The notes under the pieces were generated by a model, which made no database searches, was not told the DNA's origin, and saw only the letters and a program-made list of their open reading frames with translations. A DNA stretch of 64,000 nucleotides from Acidobacteriota bacterium (GTDB lineage Bacteria; Acidobacteriota; Vicinamibacteria; Vicinamibacterales; CAVVIG01). The translations under genes were made by a program, and so were the position numbers. Shown here piece after piece: positions 27,378 to 35,563 of the stretch (the first letter of the stretch is position 1; each line of letters starts with the position of its first letter). The stretch covers positions 1-64,000 of the forward strand of contig JACPZW010000055.1 in NCBI GenBank assembly GCA_016195265.1, written 5' to 3'.

Positions 27378-30359
27378 TTAGAAGTGGACCTGTGCACCGA
27401 TCGACACGATGCGCGATTGCAGAATGCCGGTGGGAACGTCCAGTTGCGTGCCGTACGTGGTCGAGACCGCCGTGATCGGGTGCGAATTGAGCGCGTTGAA
27501 CAGGTCGACCTGCAGCTGCCAGTCGCCGCCTTTCGCCAGCGGGAACTTGCGCGTCAGCCGCAAATCGAGCTGGTTCAGGCGCTCCAAGTACTTGCTGCCC
27601 GGCAGGATCAGCGGGATGGTTTCCGATTGCCCCTTGGTCAGCGGCGAGTTGGTGGACGTTGCCGTCAGATTCACGTTCAGCCAGTTCGCGTTCGTGGCGC
27701 CCGAGCCAAAACTCGTGGTCCCCGGATAGCTCTGGAACACGCCGCTGACGATGAAGCCGTACGCCAGCGGATAGGTCCCGCCGATCTTCGCCTGCGTGAC
27801 GAATGGAATGCTGTACTGCGTTTGATCGCAGAACGGGCCGGCGGAGTTCGGATCCGAAGCGATCGCGAACGTCGTCCCCACCGTCTGGCAGAGGTTCGAG
27901 ACCTGGCGCTGCGTGTTCACGCCGCCAAAGAACTGCGCCTGTCCGAGGCGAGCCATGAACGTTTCCTCGAACCCGTTGTAGACCCGCGTGTTGTTCGCGG
28001 AGTTCTTGTCGGTGATGGTGCCCTGGCCGATCAACGCCGGGGCGATCGCCCAGACCGTGACCGTGGCCGGCGCCGCGCCGCCGCAGGCGATCGTCCCGGT
28101 CGCGCAGGGGTTCGCCATGGTGACCGCCGTGAAGGCGTTCGGCGCGTCGAGCACCGGGTTGTCGGCATAGATCATGTTGTAGTACGCGCGACGGTAGTAG
28201 CCGAAGCTCACCGACACGCCCCGCCGCAGCTCGTGCTGGATGCTGGCGCTGTACTCGATGTTGTACGGGCGCTCGATATTCGGATCCGGATGCCGGAAGA
28301 CCAGGCCGAACAGCGCGTTGGTCGACGGGCCGAGCTGATCGATGCCGGGGTCGTACCGCAGGTTCTTGTTGGTGTCGGTCCACGTCCGCGTGTCGTTCGC
28401 CGATCCCATCGGGTTGTAGATCTGCGGGAAGGTGGTCGTCGAGTAGGCGATCATGTATTTGTTGACGCCGCCCTTGATCGCCGTCTTGCCGTTGCCGAAC
28501 AGGTCGTAGGCGACGCCGAGGCGCGGCGCCCAGTTGCTGAACGTCGGCATGTCGGTGGCGGGGAACAGCGGGCGCTGCGCGTAGCCCTCGGTGATCAACA
28601 GCGACTGCTGCGCGAGCGAGACGCCTTCCTCGAGGTAACCGGCCTTGTAGTACTCGTAGCGAACCCCCGGCGTCAGCGTCAGCCGGTCGACCGTCCACAC
28701 GTCCTGCACGAAGATCCCGAGGTCGGCTTTCAGACGGTCGTTCTCCTCGATCGGCGAGTTGTAAATCGTCACGCGGAACGGGACGCCGTTGTTGAACTGC
28801 TGGACGAAGTTCGTCTTCGGATTCTCCCAGTTCTGCTGGATGACGTTCCCGCCGCGCGACAGCTCGAAACCGGTCTTGAGCGCATGGGACCCGGTGACGT
28901 ATTGCAGCGAGGCCATGCCCGTGTCGCGAATCGGCATGCGGCGGTAGTAGGGTCCGGGCGGCGCGCCCCAGGCCTGCCCCGTCCCGATGTCGACCGACGC
29001 TTGCGGCGCGCAGGTGCCGGCGCCGAGACACGACGCGAGGCTGGGAATCAGCTGCGCGGTCGCGTACGACTCGTTGTTGATGCCGAAGCCGGCCTGAAAG
29101 AACAGCTTGCTGGTGAAGGTCGTCGTCCACTTCGCCTCGGTCGTGTAGTACTGCTTCGGCTCGCGCACGCCGAAGGTGTCGTCCGACCACATGGACGGAC
29201 TGGTGCCCGGCGGCGTCTGCTTCTCATGGCCGCGGAACTTGATGATGCGGTCGAGATAGAAGCTGAACTTGTTCTTCTGGCTGACCTGCCACGTCTCGCG
29301 GGCCATGAAGCTCTTGATCACGTTGTCGTCGATCGTCGGCTGCGAGGTGTCGGGCACGAACCCCGTGACCTGCGGCGTGTTCGGCGCCGCGGCGAACGAG
29401 TTCGCGACCGTCTGGTCGACGCCCCAGTGCCGGAACGATCCGAAGAACCACAGCCGGTCGCCGATCAGCGGCCCGCCGGCCGAGATGCTCAGGTCGTGCA
29501 TGCTCCGCATCGCGTCCCCGGCCTTGAGTCCCAGCGCGACGAGATCGGTCGGCGTCGGATTGGCCTGGAGCGAGTGGCCCGTGGCGGAGAAGAAGCTGCT
29601 GCCATGGAACGTGTTGCCGCCGTCCTTCGGCACCATGTTCAACCGGACTCCGCCGCCGGAGGATTCGGCGCCCATGCCGCCCGTCTGGTAGCTCATCTCG
29701 GCGAACATCCCCTCATCGAAGTACTGCTGGATGGCGCCGTCACCCTCGATCCCGTTCAGCCGAATCCCGTCGATCATGACCGTGACGTCGCGGGGATCGC
29801 TGCCGTGCGCCGTCATGTAGGTCTGCTGCATTCCTGCCGAGCCGCCCACGTCCGGCGCCGACTGCTGCACGCCGACCAGCGTCGAGCCGACCGACTGGAT
29901 GTTGCGTCCGCCCATCGGCACCGCATCGAGCAGCTTCTGCGGGAGCACCTGCTGCGCCTGGGCGTTGTGGACGTCGACCACGGGGGATTCCCCGCTGACG
30001 GTGACGGTCTCTTCGAGCGCGCCCACGCCCAGTTCGGCGTTGACGTTCGCTGTGAAGTCCGCCGGCACTTCGACCCCTTCCCGCCTGAACGTGTTGAAGC
30101 CGGGCAGCGTAAACACCACGCTGTACGTGCCGGGGCGCAGATCGACGATCTTGTACTGGCCGTGCTCGTCAGTGAGGGCCGTGCGCACTTTCTCGATGAG
30201 CACGGGACTCGAGGCCTCCACGGTCACGCCTGGGAGCACGCCGCCCGTCACGTCTTTCACCACACCCGCGATCGCGCTCTGGGCCTGCGCCGAGCCGGAT
30301 GCCATGACCACCAGCGCCACGCCGGTCAGCACGACTATCGCCGCTCTTCTGCTCACCAT
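27378..30359 (-). CDS. Oar-type TonB-dependent receptor with N-terminal carboxypeptidase-regulatory domain
   Basis: 993 residues from ATG 30359, preceded by GAGGAGG with good spacing; an upstream in-frame start at 30374 is weaker. Signal peptide at about 1-26, a carboxypeptidase-regulatory domain (SAIAGVVKDVTGGVLPGVTV ... DEHGQYKIVDLRPGTYSVVF), a plug with MIDGIRLNG and GGVRLNMVPKDGGNTFHGS, and a barrel ending in GAQVHF. It would bring a large or scarce compound across the outer membrane. As first gene of a run ending with the exported flavoprotein, cytochrome, cyclase and ThDP enzyme, it probably imports their substrate. It shares architecture with the receptor at 2227 but has its own plug sequence. 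Confidence 0.9.
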   Translation of the reverse strand: MVSRRAAIVVLTGVALVVMASGSAQAQSAIAGVVKDVTGGVLPGVTVEASSPVLIEKVRTALTDEHGQYKIVDLRPGTYSVVFTLPGFNTFRREGVEVPADFTANVNAELGVGALEETVTVSGESPVVDVHNAQAQQVLPQKLLDAVPMGGRNIQSVGSTLVGVQQSAPDVGGSAGMQQTYMTAHGSDPRDVTVMIDGIRLNGIEGDGAIQQYFDEGMFAEMSYQTGGMGAESSGGGVRLNMVPKDGGNTFHGSSFFSATGHSLQANPTPTDLVALGLKAGDAMRSMHDLSISAGGPLIGDRLWFFGSFRHWGVDQTVANSFAAAPNTPQVTGFVPDTSQPTIDDNVIKSFMARETWQVSQKNKFSFYLDRIIKFRGHEKQTPPGTSPSMWSDDTFGVREPKQYYTTEAKWTTTFTSKLFFQAGFGINNESYATAQLIPSLASCLGAGTCAPQASVDIGTGQAWGAPPGPYYRRMPIRDTGMASLQYVTGSHALKTGFELSRGGNVIQQNWENPKTNFVQQFNNGVPFRVTIYNSPIEENDRLKADLGIFVQDVWTVDRLTLTPGVRYEYYKAGYLEEGVSLAQQSLLITEGYAQRPLFPATDMPTFSNWAPRLGVAYDLFGNGKTAIKGGVNKYMIAYSTTTFPQIYNPMGSANDTRTWTDTNKNLRYDPGIDQLGPSTNALFGLVFRHPDPNIERPYNIEYSASIQHELRRGVSVSFGYYRRAYYNMIYADNPVLDAPNAFTAVTMANPCATGTIACGGAAPATVTVWAIAPALIGQGTITDKNSANNTRVYNGFEETFMARLGQAQFFGGVNTQRQVSNLCQTVGTTFAIASDPNSAGPFCDQTQYSIPFVTQAKIGGTYPLAYGFIVSGVFQSYPGTTSFGSGATNANWLNVNLTATSTNSPLTKGQSETIPLILPGSKYLERLNQLDLRLTRKFPLAKGGDWQLQVDLFNALNSHPITAVSTTYGTQLDVPTGILQSRIVSIGAQVHF

Positions 30360-30846
30360 GTATCGCCTCCTCACAGCTCAATGACGCCGACGAGGAACGC
30401 CGATAAGAGACGCCGACGCGCGAGGAATCGCGCCTACGCCGAAATCAGGGGGCCGATCTCTTCACGCTGTCGTGTTGCGCTGGTGTCTGCCGGCGATTGG
30501 CTGCCGCTCGTCCGGCAGTTGCATGCGCACGCACAAGAACCGTTCCAGCGAGAACCGCTTTGTCCACGCATGTCACGGCCGCGATGAACGGACGCTTTCT
30601 TAGGAAAACAGCGGGCGAAGTGTCCGAGGTTGCGCGCTGCGCCACGAGCCGCTGACGCGCGCAGGCGCGAGCGCCGGGAAACCAAGGTTTGATCGCGTCG
30701 AGTTTTCGGCGAATCGGCGAAAACTCGGCAATTGGCGATGAAAAGAATCCGTTCGCTCGTGTTGAACCCGGCAATGACGCCGGCTTGATCGATCACCTGC
30801 CCGGAATCCCTCGAGGTCGGGCGGCAGGAATCGCGACGTCCGTCGA
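30360..30846. other. Intergenic region upstream of the exported-pathway operon
   Basis: 487 bp between the receptor start (30359, minus strand) and the truncated phosphotriesterase frame. I see no protein-coding signal beyond short chance frames. It should carry the promoter of the minus-strand operon, but no convincing -35/-10 was found. The notable elements are the 27-bp palindrome at 30700-30726 and the direct repeat at 30833-30864, listed separately. Confidence 0.5.
30700..30726. promoter_or_regulatory. 27-bp palindrome, candidate operator
   Basis: Arms GAGTTTTCGGCGA (30700-30712) and TCGGCGAAAACTC (30714-30726) are inverted copies apart from a mismatch at the G of each CGGCG. The centre is a single base. 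The palindrome is 341 bases upstream of the receptor start and is not followed by a T-run, so a regulator-binding site fits better than a terminator. Confidence 0.45.
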
Positions 30847-30864
30847 ATGGCGACGTCCGTCGAA
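30833..30864. repeat. Direct repeat of GCGACGTCCGTCGAA
   Basis: Two identical 15-bp copies, at 30833-30847 and 30850-30864, separated by two bases. The second copy runs into the reading frame of the truncated phosphotriesterase-like gene. It marks the likely rearrangement point. Confidence 0.75.
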
Positions 30865-31488
30865 GTCTATCCGAAAGAGATCGGGACGCTGAGCGAGGAG
30901 CAGATCGCGCAGGCGCTCATCAAGCAGGCGGAGACGGATCCGGTCGGCGTGTACGGCGAGATCGGATCGTGGGACGACATGACGGCGGACGAGCGCAAGG
31001 TCTTCCGCGCGATCGGCAAGGCGCACGTCGCGACGAACCTGCCGATCTTCACGCACACCGGCATCCCCGGGAAGGCGGCGCTCGAGCAGCTCGACATCCT
31101 CGAAGACGCGGGCGTGAAGCCGAACCGGATCGTCATCGGTCATCTCGGCAACCTCGTTGACGTCAATGTCCAGGTGCAGCGCGCCATCTGCAAGCGCGGC
31201 GCGTTCATCGGCTTCGACCGGCAGGGCGGGCCCGGCGACGCGCAGCAGGTGCCGATGGTGATGGCGCTCATCGAGGCGGGCTTCGCCGACAACCTGATGT
31301 TTTCCGCCGACATCTCGAACGCGGGGCAGATGAAGCGCAACAACGGCCAGGGCTATGCGAAGACGCTGACCGTGTTCGTGCCGAAGCTCAAGGCGGCGGG
31401 CGCGAGCGACGAGGTCCTGCACGGCATCATGGTCGACAACCCGCGCCGCTTCCTCGCCTGCATTCCGAAGAAGCCACGGAAAGCATAA
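30847..31488 (+). pseudogene. Phosphotriesterase-family protein, N-terminal part missing
   Basis: The frame (ATG 30847, 213 codons) matches the C-terminal two thirds of the phosphotriesterase/PHP amidohydrolase family: EIG near residue 39, the metal His in IFTHTGIPGKAALEQLDIL and IVIGHLGN, and the late metal Asp in NLMFSADISNAG. Family members are about 320-350 residues and begin with a strand carrying HxH. That part, about 120 residues, is absent. No matching sequence was seen upstream in any frame. The frame begins inside a 15-bp direct repeat, so a deletion or recombination there probably removed the 5' end. It should not be a working hydrolase. Confidence 0.65.
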
Positions 31489-31496
31489 CGACCGAT

Positions 31497-31564
31497 CAAC
31501 GCAGAACTCGCGGAACGCGCAGGAAGTAATTTCATACTCTGCGTGCTCTGCGGTCTCTGCGTTG
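31497..31564. terminator. Inverted repeat between convergent genes, possible bidirectional terminator
   Basis: Arms at 31497-31522 (CAACGCAGAAC...) and 31539-31564 (...TCTCTGCGTTG) pair with a few mismatches around a 16-base AT-richer loop. They lie between the 3' end of the phosphotriesterase remnant and the 3' end of the VOC protein gene. The CTGCG/CTCTGCG wording resembles a dispersed repeat type, so it may be a repeat acting as a terminator. Confidence 0.45.
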
Positions 31565-31575
31565 TACGTTGTGAG

Positions 31576-32724
31576 TTATTTGCCGTCGGTCGGCTTGGGT
31601 TTGACCGCGTTCGGCAGCGCCAGCCGGTTGTCGTGCGTGACGTAGCTGATCTGCAGGTTGTACCCGTTGGGCGTGGCCGTGTGATAGCTCTTGAACGCGG
31701 CCGTGTGAATTTCGTCAGGCACCCACGTGCCGTCGGGTCCGCGATGCCGGCTCGACGTGTCGATCTGCGCACGCAGGCCGCGTTTCTCGAGTGCTTCCTT
31801 CACGCCGTCCGTGTCCCATGGCGCGATCCCGAACGAGATGTGATCGATCCGCGCGCTGCGCGCAGGCGCCGTCGCGGAAGGCGCGGCCGGTACGCCGCCG
31901 CGCCGTCCGCCCCCGCGGCCGAAGTTCGGGTCGAGCGGGTTGCCGCCGCGGATGATGACGTCGCCGACGCCGCCGATCATCAATTCGTTCTGGCTGCCTT
32001 CGTCGTAGGTCGGCGTCCAGCCGAGGAGATTCTGATAGAAGGACGCGCTCTCCTTGTAGTTCGTGACGTTGAAGGAAAGATGATCCAGCCAGACCGTTTT
32101 CCAGCCGGTTGACGCGAACGGCGCGGACGCCGCCAGCTTCGCCGTCGCCCTCGTCTTCCGACTCTTCGCGAGCCCGTTGCCGTTACAGATCTGGACGTCC
32201 CAGCCGTCTGGATCCTTCACGCGGAAGCTCTCGAAGCCTTTGCCCATCTTCCGGTCGTTGTCGGCGATCGGGTTCAGGCCACGCGCCCAGAGTTCCGTTT
32301 CGACCGCGTGCGCGTTCCAGTGATCGATGACGAACGCGAAGGACTCCACCGCGACCTTCACCGGCTCGCCGCGTCCGCGCCCCCCGCCCGCGGCTACGAA
32401 GGACTCCGCCGGCGCCTGCTTGAAGATCGCGGATCCCCAGTCGCCCATATCCAGCACGGCCTGCGTGCCGTCGTCGCTGCGGAGCGTCCAGCCCATCAGC
32501 GCGATGTAGAACGCCGCCTCGCTCTTGTAGTCCGCCACGCGGAAGGTGACGTGGTCCAGCGCGGCCGTCTTCCAGCCCGTGGGCGCGAAGATCGGCATGA
32601 TATCAGTCGTGTTGCACGCCGGCGTACCGAAGGTCAGCATGCACCGCCCCTGCGCGAGGACAGCGAGCGGCAGTGCGACCGCAGCCACGCCGAGGGCCTG
32701 CAGGATGATGCGACGCGAAATCAT
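31576..32724 (-). CDS. Exported protein with two VOC (glyoxalase/bleomycin-resistance fold) domains
   Basis: 382 residues. MISRRIILQALGVAAVALPLAVLAQ is a Tat-like or Sec signal. Two to four beta-alpha-beta-beta-beta units follow: ALDHVTFRVADYKSEAAFYIALMGW, FRVKDPDGWDVQI, WLDHLSFNVTNYKESASFYQNLLGW and HTAAFKSYHTATPNGYNLQIS. VOC proteins use a divalent metal for isomerase, lyase or dioxygenase chemistry or bind small molecules. Exported examples are not characterised. The neighbouring gene at 32829 encodes a close paralogue with the same signal and domain order, so this is a tandem duplication. Confidence 0.8.
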   Translation of the reverse strand: MISRRIILQALGVAAVALPLAVLAQGRCMLTFGTPACNTTDIMPIFAPTGWKTAALDHVTFRVADYKSEAAFYIALMGWTLRSDDGTQAVLDMGDWGSAIFKQAPAESFVAAGGGRGRGEPVKVAVESFAFVIDHWNAHAVETELWARGLNPIADNDRKMGKGFESFRVKDPDGWDVQICNGNGLAKSRKTRATAKLAASAPFASTGWKTVWLDHLSFNVTNYKESASFYQNLLGWTPTYDEGSQNELMIGGVGDVIIRGGNPLDPNFGRGGGRRGGVPAAPSATAPARSARIDHISFGIAPWDTDGVKEALEKRGLRAQIDTSSRHRGPDGTWVPDEIHTAAFKSYHTATPNGYNLQISYVTHDNRLALPNAVKPKPTDGK

Positions 32725-32741
32725 GGGACGTCCTCCCGGCA

Positions 32742-32808
32742 GGTACGTAGGCCGGGTCCTTTTGGACCCGGCTGTCCGGCGAGTCCGAAAGGACCCGCCC
32801 TACATACC
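32742..32808. repeat. 26-bp inverted repeat (REP-like element)
   Basis: Arms at 32742-32767 (GGTACGTAGGCCGGGTCCTT...) and 32783-32808 pair at 23 of 26 positions around a 15-base loop. It lies between the two tandem VOC genes. A one-arm relative is at 20453-20475. The layout is that of a REP/BIME-like palindromic repeat. Confidence 0.7.
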
Positions 32809-32828
32809 CGTACTCGTGACTGTAACGC

Positions 32829-33965
32829 TTACGCCGTGGGTTCTCGATTCGACTTGGTCGTCGCGCTGATCTGCAGATCGAATCCGTTCGGCGTCGTCGT
32901 GTGGTAGCTCTTGTACGACGCCGTGTGGATGTCGCCGCGGCCGCCCGTGTCTTCACGCGCGGTCAGCCCGCGCTTGGTGAGTTCGGCCTTCACGGCATCG
33001 GGATCGAATCCCGCGATGCCGAACGCGATGTGACCCATCGCGGCGCGGCGCGCCATCATTGCGCCCGGCGCCGCGCCCCGATTCCCGCCGCCGCCGCGAC
33101 GGATGATGATGTCGCCGATGTCGCCGATCTCGCACTGATTCTGGCTGCCTTCGTCCTTGCCGGCCTTCCACCCGAGCAGCGCCGTGTAGAACGCGACGGT
33201 CTCCTTGTAGTTCGAGACTTCGAAGGAGATGTGATCGAGCCAGACCGTCTTCCACGTCGTCGCTTCGAATGGCGCCGGCGCGGACGTCTTGCCGTTCGCC
33301 GCACCCTGACGACGGTTCCGGCGATTGCCGTTGCTGATCTGGAGATCGAAGCCGTCCGGATCCTTCACGTGGAAGCTCTGAAAGTCCTTGCCCCACTTGG
33401 CGTCGTTATCGGCGACGGGCTGGAAGCCGCGCGCGCGCAGCTCCGCTTCGACTTTCTTCGCGTCCCACGGATCGATCCCGAAGCAGAAGCTGTCGAACGC
33501 GGCGTTGCGCGGCGCGCGCGGGGCGCCGCCGCCACGGCCGCCGCGACCCGCCGCTTGCCCTGAGCCTGCGGCCGCATCAGCCGGCGGAAGAGGCGGTGCC
33601 TGAAAACCGCCGCGCAGCACGAGGCCGCCCCAGTCGCCGATGTCCAGCGTCGCCTGCTTGCCGTCGTCGTTTCGGATCTTCCAGTTCATCAGCGCGGCGT
33701 AGTAGGCGGCCTCCTTCGGGTAGTCGACCACCTGGCAGGAGAAGTGATCGAGCAGGACCGTCTTCCAGCCGGTGGACTCGAACGGAAACTTGGCCAGCGT
33801 CGTGTCGCACTCCGGCGTGCCCGCGCGGGCGCCGCCGCACTGGCCCTGCGCGAACGCGGAGGCGGGGCGGATCGCGACGGCGATGCCCAGCGCCGCCAGC
33901 AATTGCCGGCGCGACAGCCTGCCGCGGTCGAAGTCGTTGAATAATGTCGTAAGGTCAGTACTCAT
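32829..33965 (-). CDS. Tat-exported protein with two VOC domains (paralogue of 31576-32724)
   Basis: 378 residues from ATG 33965. LSRRQLLAALGIAVAIRPASAFAQ (about 18-41) is a Tat signal. VOC units are seen at LDHFSCQVVDYPKEAAYYAALMNW, SFHVKDPDGFDLQIS, WLDHISFEVSNYKETVAFYTALLGW and HTASYKSYHTTTPNGFDLQIS, parallel to those of the downstream paralogue. A Gly/Arg-rich linker (residues ~135-155) separates units. Its start codon overlaps that of the divergent ABC ATPase frame (CATG), so either there is almost no room for promoters or the ATPase starts further in. Function is unknown; the pair may handle a reactive carbonyl or catechol in the periplasm. Confidence 0.8.
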   Translation of the reverse strand: MSTDLTTLFNDFDRGRLSRRQLLAALGIAVAIRPASAFAQGQCGGARAGTPECDTTLAKFPFESTGWKTVLLDHFSCQVVDYPKEAAYYAALMNWKIRNDDGKQATLDIGDWGGLVLRGGFQAPPLPPADAAAGSGQAAGRGGRGGGAPRAPRNAAFDSFCFGIDPWDAKKVEAELRARGFQPVADNDAKWGKDFQSFHVKDPDGFDLQISNGNRRNRRQGAANGKTSAPAPFEATTWKTVWLDHISFEVSNYKETVAFYTALLGWKAGKDEGSQNQCEIGDIGDIIIRRGGGGNRGAAPGAMMARRAAMGHIAFGIAGFDPDAVKAELTKRGLTAREDTGGRGDIHTASYKSYHTTTPNGFDLQISATTKSNREPTA

Positions 33966-34896
33966 GGAAGGCCCCTCCAGAAACATGCCGAGCTTGCCCA
34001 GCCGAAGCTCGCCGCCAGGCGAGCGAAGGCTGGAGTATGCGACCGGCGGACTCCACTTCGCAAGGGGAACGGAGGAGACCGCGGTCCCGCCGGCCGTGGT
34101 CTTCGACAAGGTGTCGTTCGCTTTCGACGATCACGTCGTGCTCCGCGGCATCAGCTTTTCCGTCCCTCAAGGGAGCATGAGCATGCTGCTCGGCCCGAGC
34201 GGCGCGGGGAAGTCCGTCGTGCTCAAGCTCATTCTCGGACTCCTGCGCCCGGACGCCGGTGCGATCTTCGTCAACGGCGAACGCGTCGATCGCCTGTCCG
34301 AACCCGACTTCATGCGCGTGCGCGGCGACATCGGCATGCTGTTCCAGGAGACCGCGCTGTTCGATTCCCTGACGGTGGACGAGAACGTCGGGTACCGGCT
34401 CTATGAGGAAACCGACTTGCCGGCGCAGCAGGTCCGCGGCCGCGTCGCGGAAGTGCTGGGGTTTGTCGGTCTCGGTGAATACATGGAACGGATGCCGTCG
34501 GAGCTCTCCGGCGGCCAGCGGCGGCGCGTCGCGATCGCCCGCGCGATGGCCGCCAGGCCGCATCTGCTGCTGCTCGACGATCCGACCACGGGGCTCGACC
34601 CCATCACCGCGACATCGGTGGACGACGAGATCGTCAAGCTGCGCGATCTGGAGCACGTGACGTCGATCCTGGTGACGCACCAGATCCGCGATGCGTTCTA
34701 CATTGCCACGCACGAGGCCGTGCACACGAATGGACGCCCGCGGATTCTTACCGGCGACCAGGCGGCTGTCGAACGCGCCAGGTTCATGGTGCTGCACGAC
34801 GGCCGGATCTGCTTCGAGGGGAGCGCGGCGGAACTGTCGGCCTCGCGGGATGCCTATCTGAAGGAGTTCCTGTTCATGACGCTCCCCCCGTGGTAG
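33964..34896 (+). CDS. ABC transporter ATP-binding protein, MlaF-like
   Basis: 310 residues from ATG 33964; the first ~44 residues do not look like an ABC domain, and GTG 34096 is an alternative start. The ATPase is complete: Walker A GPSGAGKS (about 77-84), Q-loop MLFQETALFDSLTV, signature LSGGQRRR, Walker B LLLLDDPTTGLD and the switch THQ. The ALFDSLTVDENV wording and the late segment before FMVLHDGRICFEGS fit MlaF/Ttg2A ATPases of lipid (Mce/Mla) transporters. No MlaE permease or MCE protein is next to it, so it must work with a distant partner or is an orphan. The start overlaps the divergent VOC gene by 2 bp. Confidence 0.85.
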   Translation: MEGPSRNMPSLPSRSSPPGERRLEYATGGLHFARGTEETAVPPAVVFDKVSFAFDDHVVLRGISFSVPQGSMSMLLGPSGAGKSVVLKLILGLLRPDAGAIFVNGERVDRLSEPDFMRVRGDIGMLFQETALFDSLTVDENVGYRLYEETDLPAQQVRGRVAEVLGFVGLGEYMERMPSELSGGQRRRVAIARAMAARPHLLLLDDPTTGLDPITATSVDDEIVKLRDLEHVTSILVTHQIRDAFYIATHEAVHTNGRPRILTGDQAAVERARFMVLHDGRICFEGSAAELSASRDAYLKEFLFMTLPPW

Positions 34897-34958
34897 CGCA
34901 GTCCTGGCGCGCCGGTGACAGCCAGCCCGTGTAGAATCATCGCTGGCAGGAGGCCTTT

Positions 34959-35522
34959 ATGACAAAAGCAGCGATTGGACTGGCGGCCGTTCTCGTGATC
35001 GCGGCAGGTGCATTCGGATTGTCTGGGCGAGTGAACGCGGCGGACCCGAACAAGCCGCTGCTCGTGCCCGGCTACGAAGCCGCGAAAGACGTCCCGAACA
35101 TGCGCGAGCTGCCGGATCCGAAGACGGACTACAAAGTCGTGTTCGCCGACGGTCAGGACGCGAAGAATCCGGGCGACGTGAACCCGATGCTCCCGACGAT
35201 CGCGACCTACGTCAACACGCTTGGGAAGTTCGGCGTCCCCGCCGAGCATCGCCACATCGCGATCATGTTCCACCAGCGCACGCCGGACCTCGACATCGTC
35301 ATGACGAACGAGGCGTACCAGGAGCGCTACCACCGCGACAACCCGAACATCGCAATCATCCACGCGCTGAAACAGGCCGGCGTCGACATCCGCGTCTGCG
35401 GCCAGGGTCTGCTCGCGCGGAAGATCGATTCGAAGCAGGTGAATCCTGACGTCCAGATCGATCTCTGGGCGATGACGACGCTCGTGAACATGCAGTTGAA
35501 GGGCTACGTGCGCGTCGGTTGA
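34959..35522 (+). CDS. Exported DsrE/DsrF-like protein
   Basis: 187 residues behind AGGAGG, with a signal peptide ending near RVNAAD. The fold pattern is DsrE-like: a strand with DYKVVFADG, then HRHIAIMFHQRTPDLDIVMTNEAYQERYH, then ALKQAGVDIRVCGQGLLARKI with the conserved single Cys, and AMTTLVNMQLKGYVRV at the end. Cytoplasmic DsrE proteins carry persulphide sulphur; exported versions are common and uncharacterised. It lies 62 bp after the ABC ATPase and just before the hydrolase gene, which it may be cotranscribed with. Confidence 0.78.
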   Translation: MTKAAIGLAAVLVIAAGAFGLSGRVNAADPNKPLLVPGYEAAKDVPNMRELPDPKTDYKVVFADGQDAKNPGDVNPMLPTIATYVNTLGKFGVPAEHRHIAIMFHQRTPDLDIVMTNEAYQERYHRDNPNIAIIHALKQAGVDIRVCGQGLLARKIDSKQVNPDVQIDLWAMTTLVNMQLKGYVRVG

Positions 35523-35563
35523 TCGAGAGCCACGCCCGCGCACATTCCTCTTCGATCCGCGCG

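Noticed and set aside
26820-30587. A very long open frame on the plus strand, opposite the second TonB receptor
   Set aside because: GC-rich coding DNA leaves antisense frames open. The predicted protein is Arg-rich and has no family features, while the minus-strand receptor is clear.
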